Assembly (NCBI GenBank): GCA_039545315.1
Contig: BCIM01000013.1
Location: 1-64,000 of the forward strand
Length of the DNA: 64,000 nucleotides
DNA from: Kondoa malvinella
Lineage: Eukaryota > Basidiomycota > Agaricostilbomycetes > Agaricostilbales > Kondoaceae
Reading direction: 5' to 3'
Shown: one piece after another, positions 35,448 to 47,758 of the stretch
Numbering within the stretch: position 1 is the stretch's first letter
Layout of the letters: each line of letters opens with the position of its first letter
Program-made: the position numbers and the translations under genes
The notes under the pieces: model-generated
What the model saw: the letters and a program-made list of their open reading frames with translations, nothing else
Database searches by the model: none
Told to the model about the DNA's origin: nothing

Positions 35448-38276
35448 ATGTTGAGCACAAAGACCAAGAAATGGGCAACGTACGGAAAGAAGAAAGCGAG
35501 AATAGTCGACGTTCGACCATTACGGGAAGAAAATAAAGAGAACAATTCGCCTGCTCGAGTCCCTACACCTGTGCAGGAGTCAGACAGCAGTCTAGAACCA
35601 CTCAAGAAGCCTGCAACAATTAAAAAGACCAGGAAAGCTTTGAAACAGCGAAATGCGTCTGATAGTGAAGCGAGCGCGCAAGAGAATGCCTATGTTTCGT
35701 TGTCCAATACACCAGTCAAGCAGGTGACTAGAAGACCCAGGAGGAAAGCTCTTGAAGTGCCTGTGGATGCTGTGCAAGGGCCTGATCAACTGGAAGCACC
35801 CTTGAGAACTCGTAGATCCAGGCGGACGTCCGTTTTGTCTACCAGCTCAAAGGCTCATGTAGAAGAGATCAACATACCTGAAGCGTTTGAGACTTCTACA
35901 AGAAGGTCATCTACAAGAGTGTCATCTACAGGGGCATCGGTGCTTTCAGTCTCGATCGAAGTGCAGACTCTTGCTGAAGCGGAACCTCAACAAGAACCTT
36001 TTGTGCAAGCCGACCCGGACGAACCTCTCTTTGAAGCTGTTGCTACAGACCTGCTAAGCGCTACAGCGCCGACTCGTCGATCTCGGAGGTTATCTGCTCT
36101 TCCGCTCTCAAGCAATGCAACCGCGGAAGCAAGCATACTTTCTGAAGATAGCGTCTCGGTGGAGCCTGCAAAAAGATCTTCGAGCCGACCATCTACTCTC
36201 CAACCTGCGACCGTAGTACTTCCAGACGACCTAGAACCATTAGCACCTCGCAGACTCTCAAAACGGAAATCTACAACGACCTCATCCAATATCCAACCTT
36301 TACGCGTCCGACCTTCGGCTCGTCCATCCCTGCTCAAAGCATCGGCAGAAATCATCTACACTGGCCGCTCACCTGCCAAACAGCGGAAATCGAAAAGCTC
36401 TTCCTCTTCAGGCGATATAGAGATTCTTACCCGACCTAAATTTACTCCTTTGCCTCTACCCGCTTCACCTGCCGAAGTAGACGACGATTCGATAGAAAAT
36501 ATCTTTTCGCCTGATTTATCGATTAATCCCAGCCCTGTGAAACCCAGTAGAGCGAGACGGAAGAAGTCAGTGGTAGTGAATGTTGATGAGAGGAAAGCGA
36601 GGAGGCAGGAAAAGTTGCCTTTACCTAGAGAGAGCATCGTTTTGGGTTCATCAAGCGAGGAGGAAGCTCAAGTAAAAGAAGGCCCTTCGTCTAAGGCTTC
36701 TCGGGACATGTCGACGCCTGGTCTTCAAGCTTCGTTTACGCTTCTAGCGTCTCCAGAATACCCATCGGGAAGCAGCACTTCAAAGTCAACAGGCACCACA
36801 TCGCCACGCGAAGCTTGTTCTATACCGCTACCTAGTTCAGCAGAAAGAAGTATTACTAGCAAGTCTGACTCGCTAATTCTTCCAGACTTATCGAAGACCG
36901 CCTATTCGCCCCTTGTCCAACCTCTCCTTATCGCCTGCTCCCAAACGAAGCCTTACAATTTCGCTTCCTTCGTCTCACCTAGTTCGACGCATCTGCTCTC
37001 TCCGAATCCAGCACCGCACTCCCGTTCATCATCAAATACAACGTGGCGTAAATTAGGCGAAGCGACCTATTCCGAAATTTACGTGGTCGATTCTATCGTT
37101 TGCAAGATTGTGCCTTTGTTACATCCGCAAAAGAGATTCAAAGGACTTCGACCTGAAGAAACTCGGTGGGAAGATGCGTTGAGGGAATTAAAGATTACCA
37201 ACATGCTGGATGGGAAAGGGTTTGTCGAGTTACTGAGTGCGCATGTTGTTCAGGGTGTTTATCCGACTGGATTGTTGGATGAATGGGATGGATTCAAGGG
37301 AAATGAGCCCAGTAAGAGCGAGAATGTGCGACCTTGTGAGTCTTCGATTTTTCCGTGGAGATGAGGCTGATATGTAGTGTAGCTGCTTTTACGGCTTCGC
37401 AACTTTACCTTATACTTTGCCTACCATATGGCGGTGTTGATCTGGAGACTTTCAGATGCAGAGATTGGCAACAGGCAGCAAGCATTTTATGGCAAGTCGC
37501 ATCATCGCTTGATCAAGCTGAACAGACTTGGCAGTTCGAGGTAAGCCTTGTACAATCTATAGGCGTTTTTTGGACACTGAGGGTGATCTGGCAGCACCGC
37601 GATCTACATTGGGGCAACATCCTGATCGAACGGACTATCTCTCCTGTTGTACCGATGTCACAGTTCACCCCGCTACGTCACTCAAAACAGACGTTCGCAT
37701 CTCGCCTCGCAGCAGACAAAGCTGGCTGTCGTGCCCGGATCATCGATTTTACTCTTTCTTCCGTTACTGATGGCGAGAGAATACAAGGCGGGATGGAAGG
37801 CGATGAGCTGTTTGAGGGTGAAGGTGATTATCAATTTGAGGTGTACAGGATGATGCGGACTGTCAGTCAAGGGAAGTGGCAGGATTATCATCCCGTCACA
37901 AATTTACTGGTGAGCTCTTTACCCTTGTATGTACAGATGTAGCTGATAGCTCCTCTAGTGGCTCCATTACGTCGTCCGCAAGCTCTTACATGAGAAGGGC
38001 CTGCGCAAGCCACCACCGCCGGGCAGTCCTCGACCGCTTACCCCGACCTTACCACGGGTTCTTGGCGCAAGACGTTCGTTAGGCGGACCTCTGCGCGCTC
38101 GAGTCTTGCGTAAAGAATTGGACAAATTTTCACCGGAAGAGCGGCAGTCTCATGAAGCTCTGAGAAGGGCTGAAGAGGGTCTAAGTCAGCTGGTGGAGAA
38201 TGCATTGGGAGGCGAAGAATCATGGAAGTGTACTGGAGAGTTCCTGACGTGGTGGGAAGCAGTTGCGTTCATGTAA
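35448..38276 (+). CDS. Haspin-type histone H3 kinase
   Basis: The long N-terminal part (about 35448-37030) is Ser/Arg/Pro-rich and disordered, with repeated RRSRR-type patches and a short ENKENNSP element, presumably regulatory. The kinase domain starts near TWRKLGEATYSEIYVVD. It includes IVCKIVPL, WEDALRELKITNML, the haspin-specific insert before LYLILCLPYGGVDLETF, the catalytic loop HRDLHWGNILIE (created by splicing out about 37541-37590) and IIDFTLSS, where haspins have DYT/DFT instead of DFG. C-terminal LWLHYVVRKLL completes the fold. Haspin phosphorylates histone H3 Thr3 to position the chromosomal passenger complex in mitosis. Introns lie near 37336-37380, 37541-37590 and 37911-37959. 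Stop 38274-38276. Confidence 0.87.
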
Positions 38277-38300
38277 TAAGTTATCTTTTACAATTCTAGA

Positions 38301-38855
38301 TCAGCGGGATATTACTCGAGCGTCTGTCCACGCTACTAAACCAGAAAACAGCGACAGCGCAGAGATGACAGTCCGAGCAGTAACACCTTCCTTCATCTCT
38401 TCTTCTATCTCTTGGTCTTTCTTGCTGCCAACCAAAGCTGTCCATCTGCATGCAAAGTCAGAGTGGTGACATCATGCACCTGAAGTCTACTTACGGGTTC
38501 ATGCCAAACAGCGCTAGAGCTCCAGCACAAAAGACTGTCGGCTTCCGCCTGACGATGAAATCACTCTGTCCCATCCTTATTGCCGCACCAAAGAAGCCAA
38601 TGACAGCTAAAACAGAAGCTAAGGGCATGTATAGTCCTCCCGTCTTGTAGGCATTTCGCAATCGTTTGCCTTTCTTTGGATGAGCAGGACTGAACAAAGC
38701 AGCGAGGAGATAGGTGTGGTAGGTTGTGCCCTACGCGCGCTGTTAGGTTCGTTAAGCATATTGGAAGGGAGATGTACGATAGCTGATGCGCCTAGACCTA
38801 GGGCTATGAGCGAGCGACTGAGGCCGTCAGCATATTGGTGCTGAAAGACTGGCAT
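38301..38855 (-). CDS. Small four-helix membrane protein (weak DUF1772-like pattern)
   Basis: Three exons, with introns about 38730-38776 and 38447-38494, start MPVFQHQYADGLSRSLIALG. Hydrophobic helices are SLIALGLGASAIGTTYHTYL, LYMPLASVLAVIGFFGAA, KPTVFCAGALALFGMNPWTA and TVISALSLFSGLVAW, separated by a basic loop (HPKKGKRLRNAYK) and an acidic one (KKDQEIEEEMKEG). The order of four helices, with MxPxT-like GMNPWTAL in the third, recalls DUF1772/anthrone-oxygenase-like proteins, but the match is weak and I would not assign a reaction. The gene ends 25 bp from the haspin stop (convergent). Confidence 0.6.
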
Positions 38856-39053
38856 GGTTGGTCACGACAAGAGAGCCAAGTTCGACGGAGTCATTCCATT
38901 GTGGTATTGCGTGGTCGAATATGCCACTTACTTGGTGTAGATGCACTCAAAGCAATTCACGCTTGTCCTTCGCTGGCTTGCGTGTCGCGCACAAGAGGTC
39001 CTCCTCCTTCCCCGTTTTGGCTTACGTGATTTCATACATCCCGCGGACCTCTG

Positions 39054-39061
39054 TTCTGGAA
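39054..39061. promoter_or_regulatory. Candidate heat-shock element
   Basis: TTCTGGAA is a perfect inverted pair of HSF half-sites (TTC-nn-GAA), 186 bp before the HSP70 ATG. A third unit is imperfect. The location fits stress control of an SSA-type HSP70. Confidence 0.45.
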
Positions 39062-39132
39062 AATGCAGCAGGCAAAACTCACGAGATTTTGCGAGATCCC
39101 TTTGGATTCTTCTCGTCGTCCTTTGTCGAGCT

Positions 39133-39139
39133 ATAAAAA
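39133..39139 (+). promoter_or_regulatory. TATA box of HSP70
   Basis: TATAAAA lies 108 bp before the ATG, followed by a CT-rich leader, as in strong fungal promoters. Confidence 0.5.
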
Positions 39140-39246
39140 CTCTGTAAGTTCACCCTTTTCCCTTTCCTTTTCAACGTCGTCTGACTACTTTCTTAATCTC
39201 AGTCATCGTCTTCAACTCTACATCCTACAACTTTACAACTTGAAAT

Positions 39247-41798
<2,552 letters not shown>

Positions 41799-42018
41799 AA
41801 TGGAAATAGTACAAGCTCTTGTTCATAGACTTTGGTTTTTAGACGCCTACTGTAATTGCATTCTTCAGTAGCTCAATCACGCACAGATCAGATTCATGTG
41901 GCCTCTGCTCAAGGATCTGCCTTTCTCGTTTTCGTACATATCCGTTCCTTGCAGCAAAACAGCTATGTCTGGCAATTCATCTGATGACACTCGATGCGTG
42001 AGAAGAACATGTGTTCCG

Positions 42019-42023
42019 CAATG
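42019..42023. repeat. Target-site duplication CAATG, left
   Basis: CAATG here and at 43839-43843 flank the LINE fragment; the empty site at 51315-51319 has a single CAATG. Confidence 0.75.
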
Positions 42024-43838
42024 GGGCCTAATTGTTTCTTGCAAGACGTGTATGCGGACTAAATGACAACGAACCCCTGTACCCATCCTACTCAATCCAC
42101 CTTACTGTTCTGCTGCTTTCACTTCAGGCTGCTTCGACAGAGCTTCGTCCCATACNTCGAGCGTGATACGACCATACTGTCCCCATCGTGCATCNTCTAA
42201 CCCAAGGAGATAATCCATTACTTTGACTTCGTTCACCTTCTTGTTCATCCTCTTCGTCTCCTGTTCTTGCCATAATGCCTCATCACAAATCGCATCCTGC
42301 ACCTCCGGCGCANTTCTCCCGCTTGTGCCAGCGATCCCAAACTCGTCAAATAGACACTTCTCATGCCCTCGATTAAAGCCTTNCCCGCAGACACATCTTC
42401 GCCTGGTCCCAAACCGTCCCGCTCTCCAGTTCAAGGCCCTCAACCTCGCCTCTCGATTTTCCTCAAATAACACTCGGTCTGCAATTGCGCTGGACTTCAG
42501 CCTTTGACGTAGCCCAATGACCGCTCCAAGCACTCCTGTGTAGCGGAATATCCAATCCCGCTTCTGTTCTGCTACGTATTCGCTGCGAGACAAGGTAGGC
42601 TCTTGATTCGATTCTAGTTTCGCATTCGACGATTTGAAATGCTTGAAGATGGCACAACGCAAGATGCCTTGAAGGAGATATTCTCCAGGCGGCGTTCTCT
42701 TCTGATATTTCTGCACGAGATGCCAGTACGGGTTCTGGCAATCTGATGCGGCGAGTTGAATGCTAAGGCTCAGGGCTAGATGCCTGCACCGCTCTTCAAA
42801 GCAGACTAAAGCTGTCATAGACTGTGCTACCTGATATCGATCTTTGGCTCCAACGATCCAACAAACTGCTTCTCGTTGGTGTTTGATCGCTTCCTGAACC
42901 GATGCGAGCTGAAGACGAGAGGGATCTTTCTGCAGCCAATGATGAATTAGACCGCCAAGATATTCACCCATCGGGCGACAAAACGTCCGATAAAGAAGCA
43001 GACGATTTCCGTGATGCCAAGAGCCGCCCTTGCCCTGCATAGACGATAGAAGACGATTCATCCCACCATTGACCCGACTTAGATAGGCGTCAAGGTCAAT
43101 GCCAGCTTCGGTACGAGGAACACCAAGGTACTTGTAAGCTTCAACTTGAGGAATAGCCTTGCTGTACAATGTCAAATGCACCCGGAATGGGCATACCACT
43201 CCACACTTCTTGACGTTGAACAAAAGACCATGCGCAGTCGCCCAAGCTTCGGCAATGTCGAGCAAATGCTGCGCTTCCTCTGGCAGCTCGACAGTCAATG
43301 TACCGTCGTCCGCGAAGAAGATTGATTTCAGCTGGTCTGCTGGGCAGTCTTGGTTGAGCAATTCGATCAGAGGATCGATAACGATGTTGAAAAGCGTGGG
43401 ACTGAGGACAGCGCCTTGAGGTAAGCCATTGACGACAATAGGATCTGTCAGGGCGCCATTCACGAGTACTGCCGCAGATGCATTGGTGGTCAAAAGAGAC
43501 CAAGTCATCTGCACGATGTGGTCGGGTGCATCACGGTCTCGAAGGGCTTGGATAACCACTTCCGGTCTAATAGACGGAAAGGCATTCTTGAGATCAAGGT
43601 AAATAGCAATCTTCCTGTCTGATCTTGCGGCTGCGTCGTTGTAGAGTATTGCAGATGCAGTCGAGTAGCCATGCTGAAACCCGGCCTGTCCTGCATGCAA
43701 TTTCGACCAGCCTTCTTTTGGATTAAAGCACGGCGCGAGAAGAGATTCAAATATTCGGCGGAACATAGGCAGCAGCGCAATGGGCCGACTAGTGATCGGG
43801 GTCTGCTCTCCTTCTTCACCTTTCGGAATCAAGTGGAC
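42024..43838 (-). mobile_element. 5'-truncated non-LTR (LINE) retroelement insertion
   Basis: 1,815 bp between the two CAATG repeats, oriented opposite to HSP70. Coding begins abruptly inside the reverse transcriptase at HLIPK, so the 5' part (upstream RT region and any endonuclease) is missing, as in aborted target-primed reverse transcription. About 80 bp of 3' untranslated sequence follow the stop; I see no poly(A) tail. Four ambiguous bases (42156, 42195, 42313, 42383) fall inside, suggesting the assembly merged similar copies. Confidence 0.85.
42102..43838 (-). CDS. LINE reverse transcriptase, N-terminally truncated
   Basis: One uninterrupted frame of nearly 580 codons. RT motifs in order: SRPIALLPMFRRIFESLLAP, KIAIYLDLKNAFPSIRPEVV (motif A, Asp), NGLPQGAVLSPTLFNIVIDP (motif B), IFFADDGTLTVE (motif C, FADD in place of YADD), then EAYKYLGVP. 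Near the C-terminus CVCG-x-GFNRGHEKC forms a C-x-C...H...C knuckle often seen in LINE proteins of the L1/Tad type. With all catalytic aspartates present and no stops, the insertion looks young, but lack of the 5' half makes it non-autonomous. There is no in-element start codon, so expression is unlikely. Confidence 0.85.
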   Translation of the reverse strand, partial: VHLIPKGEEGEQTPITSRPIALLPMFRRIFESLLAPCFNPKEGWSKLHAGQAGFQHGYSTASAILYNDAAARSDRKIAIYLDLKNAFPSIRPEVVIQALRDRDAPDHIVQMTWSLLTTNASAAVLVNGALTDPIVVNGLPQGAVLSPTLFNIVIDPLIELLNQDCPADQLKSIFFADDGTLTVELPEEAQHLLDIAEAWATAHGLLFNVKKCGVVCPFRVHLTLYSKAIPQVEAYKYLGVPRTEAGIDLDAYLSRVNGGMNRLLSSMQGKGGSWHHGNRLLLYRTFCRPMGEYLGGLIHHWLQKDPSRLQLASVQEAIKHQREAVCWIVGAKDRYQVAQSMTALVCFEERCRHLALSLSIQLAASDCQNPYWHLVQKYQKRTPPGEYLLQGILRCAIFKHFKSSNAKLESNQEPTLSRSEYVAEQKRDWIFRYTGVLGAVIGLRQRLKSSAIADRVLFEENREARLRALNWRAGRFGTRRRCVCGXGFNRGHEKCLFDEFGIAGTSGRXAPEVQDAICDEALWQEQETKRMNKKVNEVKVMDYLLGLXDARWGQYGRITLXVWDEALSKQPEVKAAEQ

Positions 43839-43843
43839 CAATG
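43839..43843. repeat. Target-site duplication CAATG, right
   Basis: Right-hand copy of the 5-bp repeat. Sequence after it (about 43844-43935) resumes similarity with 51320-51411. Confidence 0.75.
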
Positions 43844-44206
43844 CATTGTGCCGAGTATACTTACACCATACTGATTGACCGTCTCTGCGCTCTTCTCTCG
43901 AGTGAATGATACGTCCTCTCGCTTGATTTGAAGATTACCGAGGACGAATACAACGCTTCTCTCATCTGCTACAGTCACAACACCAAGTTGGCTTCCTTTG
44001 CCTCGTGACTCGTTTATGGCGCCTCGGAGCGAATCCCTTCTTGCGAAAGAAGGAGGCTTTGCAGAGTCGAGCAATCACAGGCGTCTTCTTTGCCTTGAGA
44101 GTCGTGATAATAGACGATTGCAAATTGAGCGCATATGAGACGTTTGCATGCCTCGATCTTTCAGGAGGAAGAAAGAGGAGCCTTGTCTGCATGATACTCT
44201 TCTTGT
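43844..44206 (-). other. Coding-like remnant downstream of the LINE
   Basis: The minus frame is open and protein-like (for example KGSQLGVVTVADERSVVFVL), but it has no recognisable start, partner exon or family. Its left end matches 51320-51411 with an apparent frameshift, so this may be decayed coding DNA shared by the duplication. Low confidence. Confidence 0.3.
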
Positions 44207-45043
44207 TCAACTGAGTAAGCGGCGCTTGCCCAAATACCGCTTTGCTTCGTTGACAATGGTGGCTTCTGGGCTGTCAGCCAGGACTGTTTCGATACGAAGC
44301 GCGACAAAGGTTGTGACTGTGGCTTGCAAGCTAGAAGCGGATTTGATCGGTTCAGGCTCTTGTATGAGACCGTCGAAGGAGAACGCAATAGCTTGCGCTG
44401 TTGCTTCTCCTACCAAGTACTCGCAATCTGCATAGGGATCAGCACAAGGTTGAGAACAAAGGAATCTGCTCACGACCAAACTTCGATATGCCCATGCTGT
44501 ATTGGCTGCCTGAACAGCTCTGGTCCCCAGTCCATTGTGTCACGCGAATCTGTATGATAGTCAATGATAGTCCTGTCAACATGAGCGTACTTACGCCCCT
44601 AGGGTAGGCCGCGAGCTCTTTGTCCGTTCCTAGAATCTTCCAACTCGCATAGGGTATCAGGGAGCTAGGAGCGGGATAGCAGGTATTCAAAAGCAGGTCG
44701 TCGATGGTCAGAGCGAGTTCGTTGACCCCGACTTTGCATCCATAGTTCTTGCTTTGATGCAGAGCGTCAGTCGACACAATGCAACTCGATAAAGTGACAT
44801 ACGTGTAGCCGAAGAACGATATAGACATTGCGCGGCAGATAGAGCAGCATGATAGCAGCTCCAGACAGCAGTGCATGCGCATGACAATCATCATAAGGAC
44901 TCCTTTGACGAGAATAGCAGAGCGGGATAGTTTGCGATGTAGCGGCTTTCTGTCTGGGCTGCAGCGAGTACAACCCGGCCGTACACTGTAAAGGAAAGCA
45001 TACGAAGACCGACACCGAGATTCGAACAACATCGGAAGGTTTC
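44207..45043 (-). CDS. Novel Cys-containing membrane/secreted protein, paralogue A
   Basis: Exons 44595-~45043, 44477-44549 and 44207-44427. A hydrophobic N-terminal region ends in MSISFFGYTYV. Then comes a Cys-bearing domain: IDDLLLNTCYPAPSS, PYASWKILGTDKELAAYPRG, IRVTQWTGDQSCSGSQ, then CEYLVGEATAQAIAFSFDGL and a C-terminal helix. The neighbour at 45417-46085 has the same blocks and both introns at the same positions and phases (after YPRG/YPRS, phase 0; before CE, phase 1). I do not recognise the family. The topology suggests export or membrane anchoring with an outside Cys domain. The first exon is unresolved: in-frame ATGs near 45043 and further down compete. Confidence 0.6.
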
Positions 45044-45416
45044 GTCTCAGAAGATGTCTCGAGACTGTCGAACGTCCTTCTGAGCTTGCAGCGCGCACTT
45101 CAAGGACATAGCAGCGAGTCGTCGGATTCATGCAACACTTTAGCCAGTGGCTTCAGGTGTGTATTGGGCAGGTAGAAGACACTTTTCCAATAGCAGCGCA
45201 GAGCGTGTCTTCGTGACAGCTTCAGCCAACCCGGACTTGCACAGCTGGACTTGATGGAGGTGAATTCTCAGACACAGATCGCGGCAATGACACTAGATAC
45301 ATCGGGGTTGCAATGCAAGAGACGTGTCAAAGTCAACAAGTCAACAAGTTCAAGGTGCTTTTACCTAAGCAGTGCTTGAGTCTGCCCTGTCCGAGTAGTC
45401 GACCACGCTGTCCTTC

Positions 45417-46085
45417 TCATGTAGACCTTGTTTCTGTAGCTGTTATTTCAGGCGGTGGGATCAACCAGTCAAACGAAAATGCTTTCGGCTGATATGTCGC
45501 CTCGTCGAAAAGAACTTCGCAGCCTAAAGGAGGGGTGAGCACAAGAGCATAACACAGCGATAATGCGCACTGTTCAGCTTGGCGTATTCAAGTCCTGAAT
45601 CTTGACCTTCGCAATTTTCGGTGTCCCACCTGGTTACTCTCATCTACACGCGTCTCAGCGACGGACAAGGCAGCGCAGAATAGCTTTTACACTGCGAGGA
45701 TAGCCTTTGGTCTTTTCATCACTTGCCGATACCTTCCAGGACGCATACGGCGACATATCCGCAGGAGCAGGATAACAAGTAGACTCTTTGACATCGTTGA
45801 TTTCAAAGACCACTGAGTTCTTATCGGATTCGCAACTGGAATCTCTGCTGTTGCCTCTGTATGAGCCAAGAGCCAGAGCTGTATAAGGCACATACAAGTA
45901 GCCATAGAAGGTGATAGAGAGAGCTTGAGCAGCTGAAACGCCGCAGGCCAGAGATACCGCCCGTATGACATGCATATGTAGATGCGGACCGAAGAGCTGA
46001 ATTCCGCAGACGACAAGCACAAAACCAGTGTAGGTCTGGGCTTTATTTGCCAGAAGGTGTCTTCGATCCAGCTGTCTGCCTCCAA
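45417..46085 (-). CDS. Novel Cys-containing membrane/secreted protein, paralogue B
   Basis: Exons 45691-~46085, 45571-45643 and 45417-45523. After DRRHLLANKAQTYTGFVLVV there is a second hydrophobic stretch ending ALSITFYGYLYV, then FEINDVKESTCYPAPADMSP YASWK, YPRS|MRVTRWDTENCEGQDSG and CEVLFDEATYQPKAFSFDWL IPPPE. This is a diverged tandem copy of the gene at 44207-45043, with identical intron placement. Upstream exons are not settled: a very hydrophobic frame at about 46230-46330 (LPIPILFVYPFLLFAVLLIF) may be the first exon, joined by a roughly 140-nt intron. Function unknown. Confidence 0.55.
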
Positions 46086-46549
46086 GGGCTAAGATGTTAT
46101 TCTAGGATGATATTACAGACAGAGCTTGCAGTTGATGATAGCTTATGTATTGATGGGTTGCGAACGGCGGGAACGAGACGAAATGGGATTGCAAAGGGGC
46201 GCTTCCGATACGAAAGTGCCGCTGCCCGAATTCGTTACTTCTGCCTATTGTGCAGAGCAGCGCAGAGTATAGGAAGATCAGGAGCACCGCGAACAAGAGA
46301 AAGGGATAGACAAAAAGAATTGGAATTGGGAGGCTGTAGAGCCATGTATAATTCTGGTAGAGCACACAGGTCAGCATCTGCTTTGATACAGTGGCTGATA
46401 GGTCCTACGGACTCACCTTCGAGCCAAAATGTTATGTGACCGAATTGTATACACAAGAAACGAACTCAGTAGTCGGAAGGGATAGCTCGAGCTGCAGGAC
46501 TGGCAGACAGGTCAATAACAAGCGCAAATCGTGCAAGGGAACGCATGCC

Positions 46550-47758
46550 TTAGTCATCTCCCTCTTGATAGGTCCCATCACTTGCTCGATCGCAATTAAA
46601 GTCATACTCGTGATGCTCTTCACAAGTGTCACAACACGCAGCACATTTCTTCTCGACGCAATCCAAAGCAGGAAACTCGGGACATCCTTGCGTTGCGCAA
46701 TCCCATGATGTTTGCGAAATCGAAGGAGCCCATACTTCAGTTACAAACGCCGCATAGGTCTTATCGCCAGATGCTAATACGTCCCTCCAGTTATCGAGGT
46801 CATCAATGCTTGACTTGCTTTCATCCGTCAGATAAAGCCAGTCGAGCGCAAAGATAGCCTGTTTGAGCGTGACGCCTTCTTTTGGCTTTTTGGCGAGATG
46901 TCGCTTGAGCAGATTGGGCACAGCTAGCCAATTATCGTACAGCTTTCGGAGGGCGATCAGATTTGCTGAAGTGGGTGCATCGGCAGAAAGGAGGATGGAA
47001 TCATATGCCGAGCTGAGCTGCTTGCGAAGACGCTTGGGTCGGTCTTTGGCAGCTTCAATTGCTTTTCGGCATTGCGACTCTTGCTTGGATCGCATGTTAT
47101 TGAGCAGGCTTTCGATCTCCCCGGCTCGTCGCTCAATCTTTTCCTTCGATAGCTGCAAGACCTCGCTTGCAAGATAAGTTACCACTCCACTGCTAGCTCT
47201 ACCCTTGTATAGATGCTGTACTTCGACCGTTTGTAGATGATGAGCAAGAAGCTGAGCTTCTTCGATGACCGGCGGATCACGACCTGCCCGTTCGCAAGCA
47301 GCGCACACAGCGGCTTTTTTCGGCTCTCCAGGAATACGAATGTCGCCATAAGTAGCAGAAAACAAGTGTGGGTAATGTCGAGCGTAAGAAAATTGTGCCA
47401 GATCGGCCCGGCAGATTAAGCACTGGGTCGCGTACAGGAGGAGCCAACGCTTGAACCAGTCCTGCTGCTCTTCTGAAAGACGAGTCTCAGCAGGTCCCGT
47501 CGCTTCTAGTTGCATGGCTCTGCGCTTCCACCCGGATCTGTCTCCCTTCACTGTGGTATACCATTCGCGCGAAACGAGCATTAACTTGGCGATTGTAACG
47601 ATTTTGCTACTGGTCAGGTACTCCAAGATATTGAGCCGAACTTCAAGAGGCAAACTTCCTCGGGCGAGTGGAATGATGACAGATGTGGAAGATTCGGCTG
47701 GGCATTGAAGGTCTGGCGCTGCGAGCCTTGCATCGGTACCAGTTGCAGTGCTCGTCAT
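46550..47758 (-). CDS. F-box protein with C-terminal Cys-rich segment
   Basis: Single-exon, 402 residues from MTSTATGTDARL. The F-box-like helix set is ARGSLPLEVRLNILEYLTSS KIVTIAKLMLVSREWYTTVK (residues about 33-72). A CLIC pair and a CAAC pair (about residues 114-155) and a terminal cysteine cluster (CVEKKCAACCDTCEEHHEYD) may bind zinc. F-box proteins recruit substrates to SCF ubiquitin ligases. The absence of introns stands out in this intron-rich window and fits a recently amplified accessory gene. A broken paralogue lies at 51665-52348. Stop 46550-46552. Confidence 0.75.
   Translation of the reverse strand: MTSTATGTDARLAAPDLQCPAESSTSVIIPLARGSLPLEVRLNILEYLTSSKIVTIAKLMLVSREWYTTVKGDRSGWKRRAMQLEATGPAETRLSEEQQDWFKRWLLLYATQCLICRADLAQFSYARHYPHLFSATYGDIRIPGEPKKAAVCAACERAGRDPPVIEEAQLLAHHLQTVEVQHLYKGRASSGVVTYLASEVLQLSKEKIERRAGEIESLLNNMRSKQESQCRKAIEAAKDRPKRLRKQLSSAYDSILLSADAPTSANLIALRKLYDNWLAVPNLLKRHLAKKPKEGVTLKQAIFALDWLYLTDESKSSIDDLDNWRDVLASGDKTYAAFVTEVWAPSISQTSWDCATQGCPEFPALDCVEKKCAACCDTCEEHHEYDFNCDRASDGTYQEGDD

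Larger units (their letters stand above)
38856..39246. other. HSP70 upstream region
   Basis: Intergenic between the small membrane protein and HSP70. It contains the candidate heat-shock element and TATA box listed separately. Confidence 0.5.

Noticed and set aside
43505..43819. Additional frames inside the LINE fragment suggesting a second protein
   Set aside because: They are shadows of the RT frame, which alone carries ordered RT motifs.
45014..45030. tRNA-like string (GAGATTCGAACAA)
   Set aside because: It resembles a T-loop, but no acceptor or anticodon stems can be paired around it, and it lies within coding sequence of paralogue A.
44439..45131. A single unspliced 230-residue protein
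   Set aside because: Comparison with the tandem paralogue shows that its C-terminal part runs through an intron (44550-44594); the spliced version restores conserved blocks.
46546..46620. Signal-peptide-like start (MRSLARFALVIDL) directly after the F-box stop
   Set aside because: It begins 3 nt after the stop on the same strand and ends in a stop without a usable donor, so it is 3' flank of the F-box gene.
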